Shown here one piece after another: positions 53,184 to 54,342 of a DNA stretch of 54,342 nt (position 1 is its first letter; every line of letters starts with the position of its first letter). Both the position numbers and the translations under genes were made by a program. This stretch comes from an uncultured Alistipes sp. Lineage in GTDB: Bacteria; Bacteroidota; Bacteroidia; Bacteroidales; Rikenellaceae. The stretch spans positions 1 to 54,342 of the forward strand of contig UQNV01000011.1 of the NCBI GenBank assembly GCA_900542505.1, read 5' to 3'. The notes below the pieces were generated by a model that was not told where the DNA came from, made no database searches, and saw nothing but the letters and a program-made list of their open reading frames with translations.

Positions 53184-54342
53184 TTAATGTTTCTTCCTAT
53201 AGCCACTTTTTGTAATTCCGATGATGTGCAATGCATATAGCAAACACCTTCTCCGATACGCCTCTTCCTCCTCATCCGGCCTTCTTCCGTCCCAGCGAAG
53301 GTCTGAGTCGGCGTTGCCACCGCCTCCGCCGGATGAAACAGCGACAGGCTGCCCGCCAATCAAAGCATCAGCGATAGAAAAGATTCGTTCCCGCACAAAA
53401 GGCTCAGCCAGCTGGTCAAGAAATGTCTGCATCTGTTCAGCCTGATTGTCGTTGAGAGCCGTCAGTCGTGCATACTCATGTTGCAGCCATTTAAACTCCC
53501 GATAGTCCAGCAACGCATTATTCTGCACCGCTTGTATTTGCTGTTCGGCATCTTTCTGATACAGTCCTTCAATCTGACGGACAATCTTCACGAATCGGCT
53601 GGCGATAGACCTGTTCTGCTCCTCAATCCATTTGTCAACCCCGAATATCGGAGGTTTACCAGTGATTCGTGGCGGCTCAAAATCTATCTTGTGATTGCGG
53701 AAAGGTTGAGCCACTCTACCGACACGGTCTATATTCTTTGTCATCTGCTCCAGTTCCTGCTCCTTTTCTTGAAGCTTACATGCCTTGTCTTCAAGTTTTG
53801 ACTGGTATTCGGAAATCTGTTTTTGTATCCTGGTCTTTTGAATTTCATATTCCTGAAGAGCGATTTTGCCGGAAGCCAGAGACTTCTCAATTTCTTCAAG
53901 TTGGGATTGAGACCTGAATATCTGTGCTTCCAACCTCCGTGTCATAGTTTGCAGCCCCTTGACTGCTTTCTCCGCCTGTTTCGCATCTTTGGCCAGTTTC
54001 CGGATATAATCGCGTTTACTAAGATGGCTGACGTTCCGTCCTTCAATACTGTCACCACGTTCCAGCCCGTACTTGCTCCCAACCTCTTCATATAGTGAGG
54101 TGTGCATTTCCCGAAGAATATGGCCATACTCATAACGGCTCTTCCCAAACTTAGCCGACCACATGACGCATTCGCATCCGCTTTTGGCTCGTTGTCCGAC
54201 AGGAACGATCAAGGCATGGATATGTGGGCTGCTCTCATCAAGGTGAACCTGGAATCCTATGATGTTTTTCTGTCCGTACCGTTTGGTGCACCAGTCATAG
54301 ACATCTTTTGCCCATTGTTCGATTTCCGGACATCGCTGGAGA
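53184..54342 (-). CDS. MobV-family relaxase, 5' truncated by the contig end
   Basis: At least 385 residues; the frame is open to the window end, so the start is missing. The segment HLDESSPHIHALIVPVG near the truncated end carries the HxDE..PHxH metal motif of MobV/Mob_Pre relaxases, which nick oriT to start transfer. The remainder is a long coiled coil (TRRLEAQIFRSQSQLEEIEKSL...KACKLQEKEQELEQMTK), then a basic tail with a poly-Gly stretch. MobV proteins are carried by small mobilizable elements of Bacteroides (Tn4555, NBU type), so this places the defence genes on a mobilizable island. Confidence 0.85.
   Translation of the reverse strand, partial: LQRCPEIEQWAKDVYDWCTKRYGQKNIIGFQVHLDESSPHIHALIVPVGQRAKSGCECVMWSAKFGKSRYEYGHILREMHTSLYEEVGSKYGLERGDSIEGRNVSHLSKRDYIRKLAKDAKQAEKAVKGLQTMTRRLEAQIFRSQSQLEEIEKSLASGKIALQEYEIQKTRIQKQISEYQSKLEDKACKLQEKEQELEQMTKNIDRVGRVAQPFRNHKIDFEPPRITGKPPIFGVDKWIEEQNRSIASRFVKIVRQIEGLYQKDAEQQIQAVQNNALLDYREFKWLQHEYARLTALNDNQAEQMQTFLDQLAEPFVRERIFSIADALIGGQPVAVSSGGGGGNADSDLRWDGRRPDEEEEAYRRRCLLYALHIIGITKSGYRKKH

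Overview
The window looks like a contig from a Bacteroidales gut bacterium, most likely Alistipes or a relative. Four things support this: the chromosomal part is GC-rich, several genes are preceded by the Bacteroidota -7 box TAnnTTTG with an upstream TTTG or TTG, there are few Shine-Dalgarno sites, and the gene content fits (type III glutamine synthetase, two-subunit methylmalonyl-CoA mutase, M56/BlaI pair with a TonB-plug tail, WG-repeat lipoprotein, leucine-rich MKR-type signal peptides). Bases 1-49 are not genomic. They are Illumina Nextera adapter with an i5 index, so the contig starts inside ileS because of untrimmed adapter.

Positions 50-40470 are chromosome. First come ileS (5' truncated), a DksA/TraR-like gene and an outer-membrane barrel. 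A WG-repeat lipoprotein and a BlaR1-like M56 / BlaI pair with a double operator follow. Positions 10734-21231 (minus strand) hold a ten-gene envelope cluster: a transglutaminase-like protein, two LPP20-like proteins, a small membrane protein, SPFH-GYF, a zinc-ribbon membrane protein and several secreted proteins of unknown function. Its first gene carries an in-frame TAG. It is preceded by a leader RNA with an SRP-like motif and a terminator. Next are rpsU, an HhH protein, glnN, mutA-mutB, a plug-only protein, fmt, ribBA, an LptF/G permease, a ZnuB-like permease, a tandem lipoprotein/barrel pair that looks duplicated, and two tandem ECF-sigma/membrane-protein modules.

From about 40.6 kb to the end, base composition drops sharply to AT-rich. 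This is a mobile defence island. It contains a DUF262-HNH (GmrSD-like) protein, a RES-like protein, a divergent XRE regulator, a DUF1016 nuclease, a PLD-SNF2 helicase, an Eco57I/PglX-like DNA methyltransferase, two opposed specificity cassettes, a serine invertase and a MobV relaxase cut by the contig end.

The most striking feature is the methyltransferase 3' end. Short inverted repeats at 50831-50845 and 52461-52475 bound a 1645-bp segment. As assembled, the methyltransferase runs out of frame 15 bases past the left repeat and ends at 825 residues. Inverting the segment would join it exactly in frame to the opposite-strand specificity cassette and give a 1154-residue enzyme. The invertase gene ends inside the right repeat. 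I read this as an ON/OFF DNA-inversion switch of a restriction-modification-like defence module that lacks the BREX core genes.
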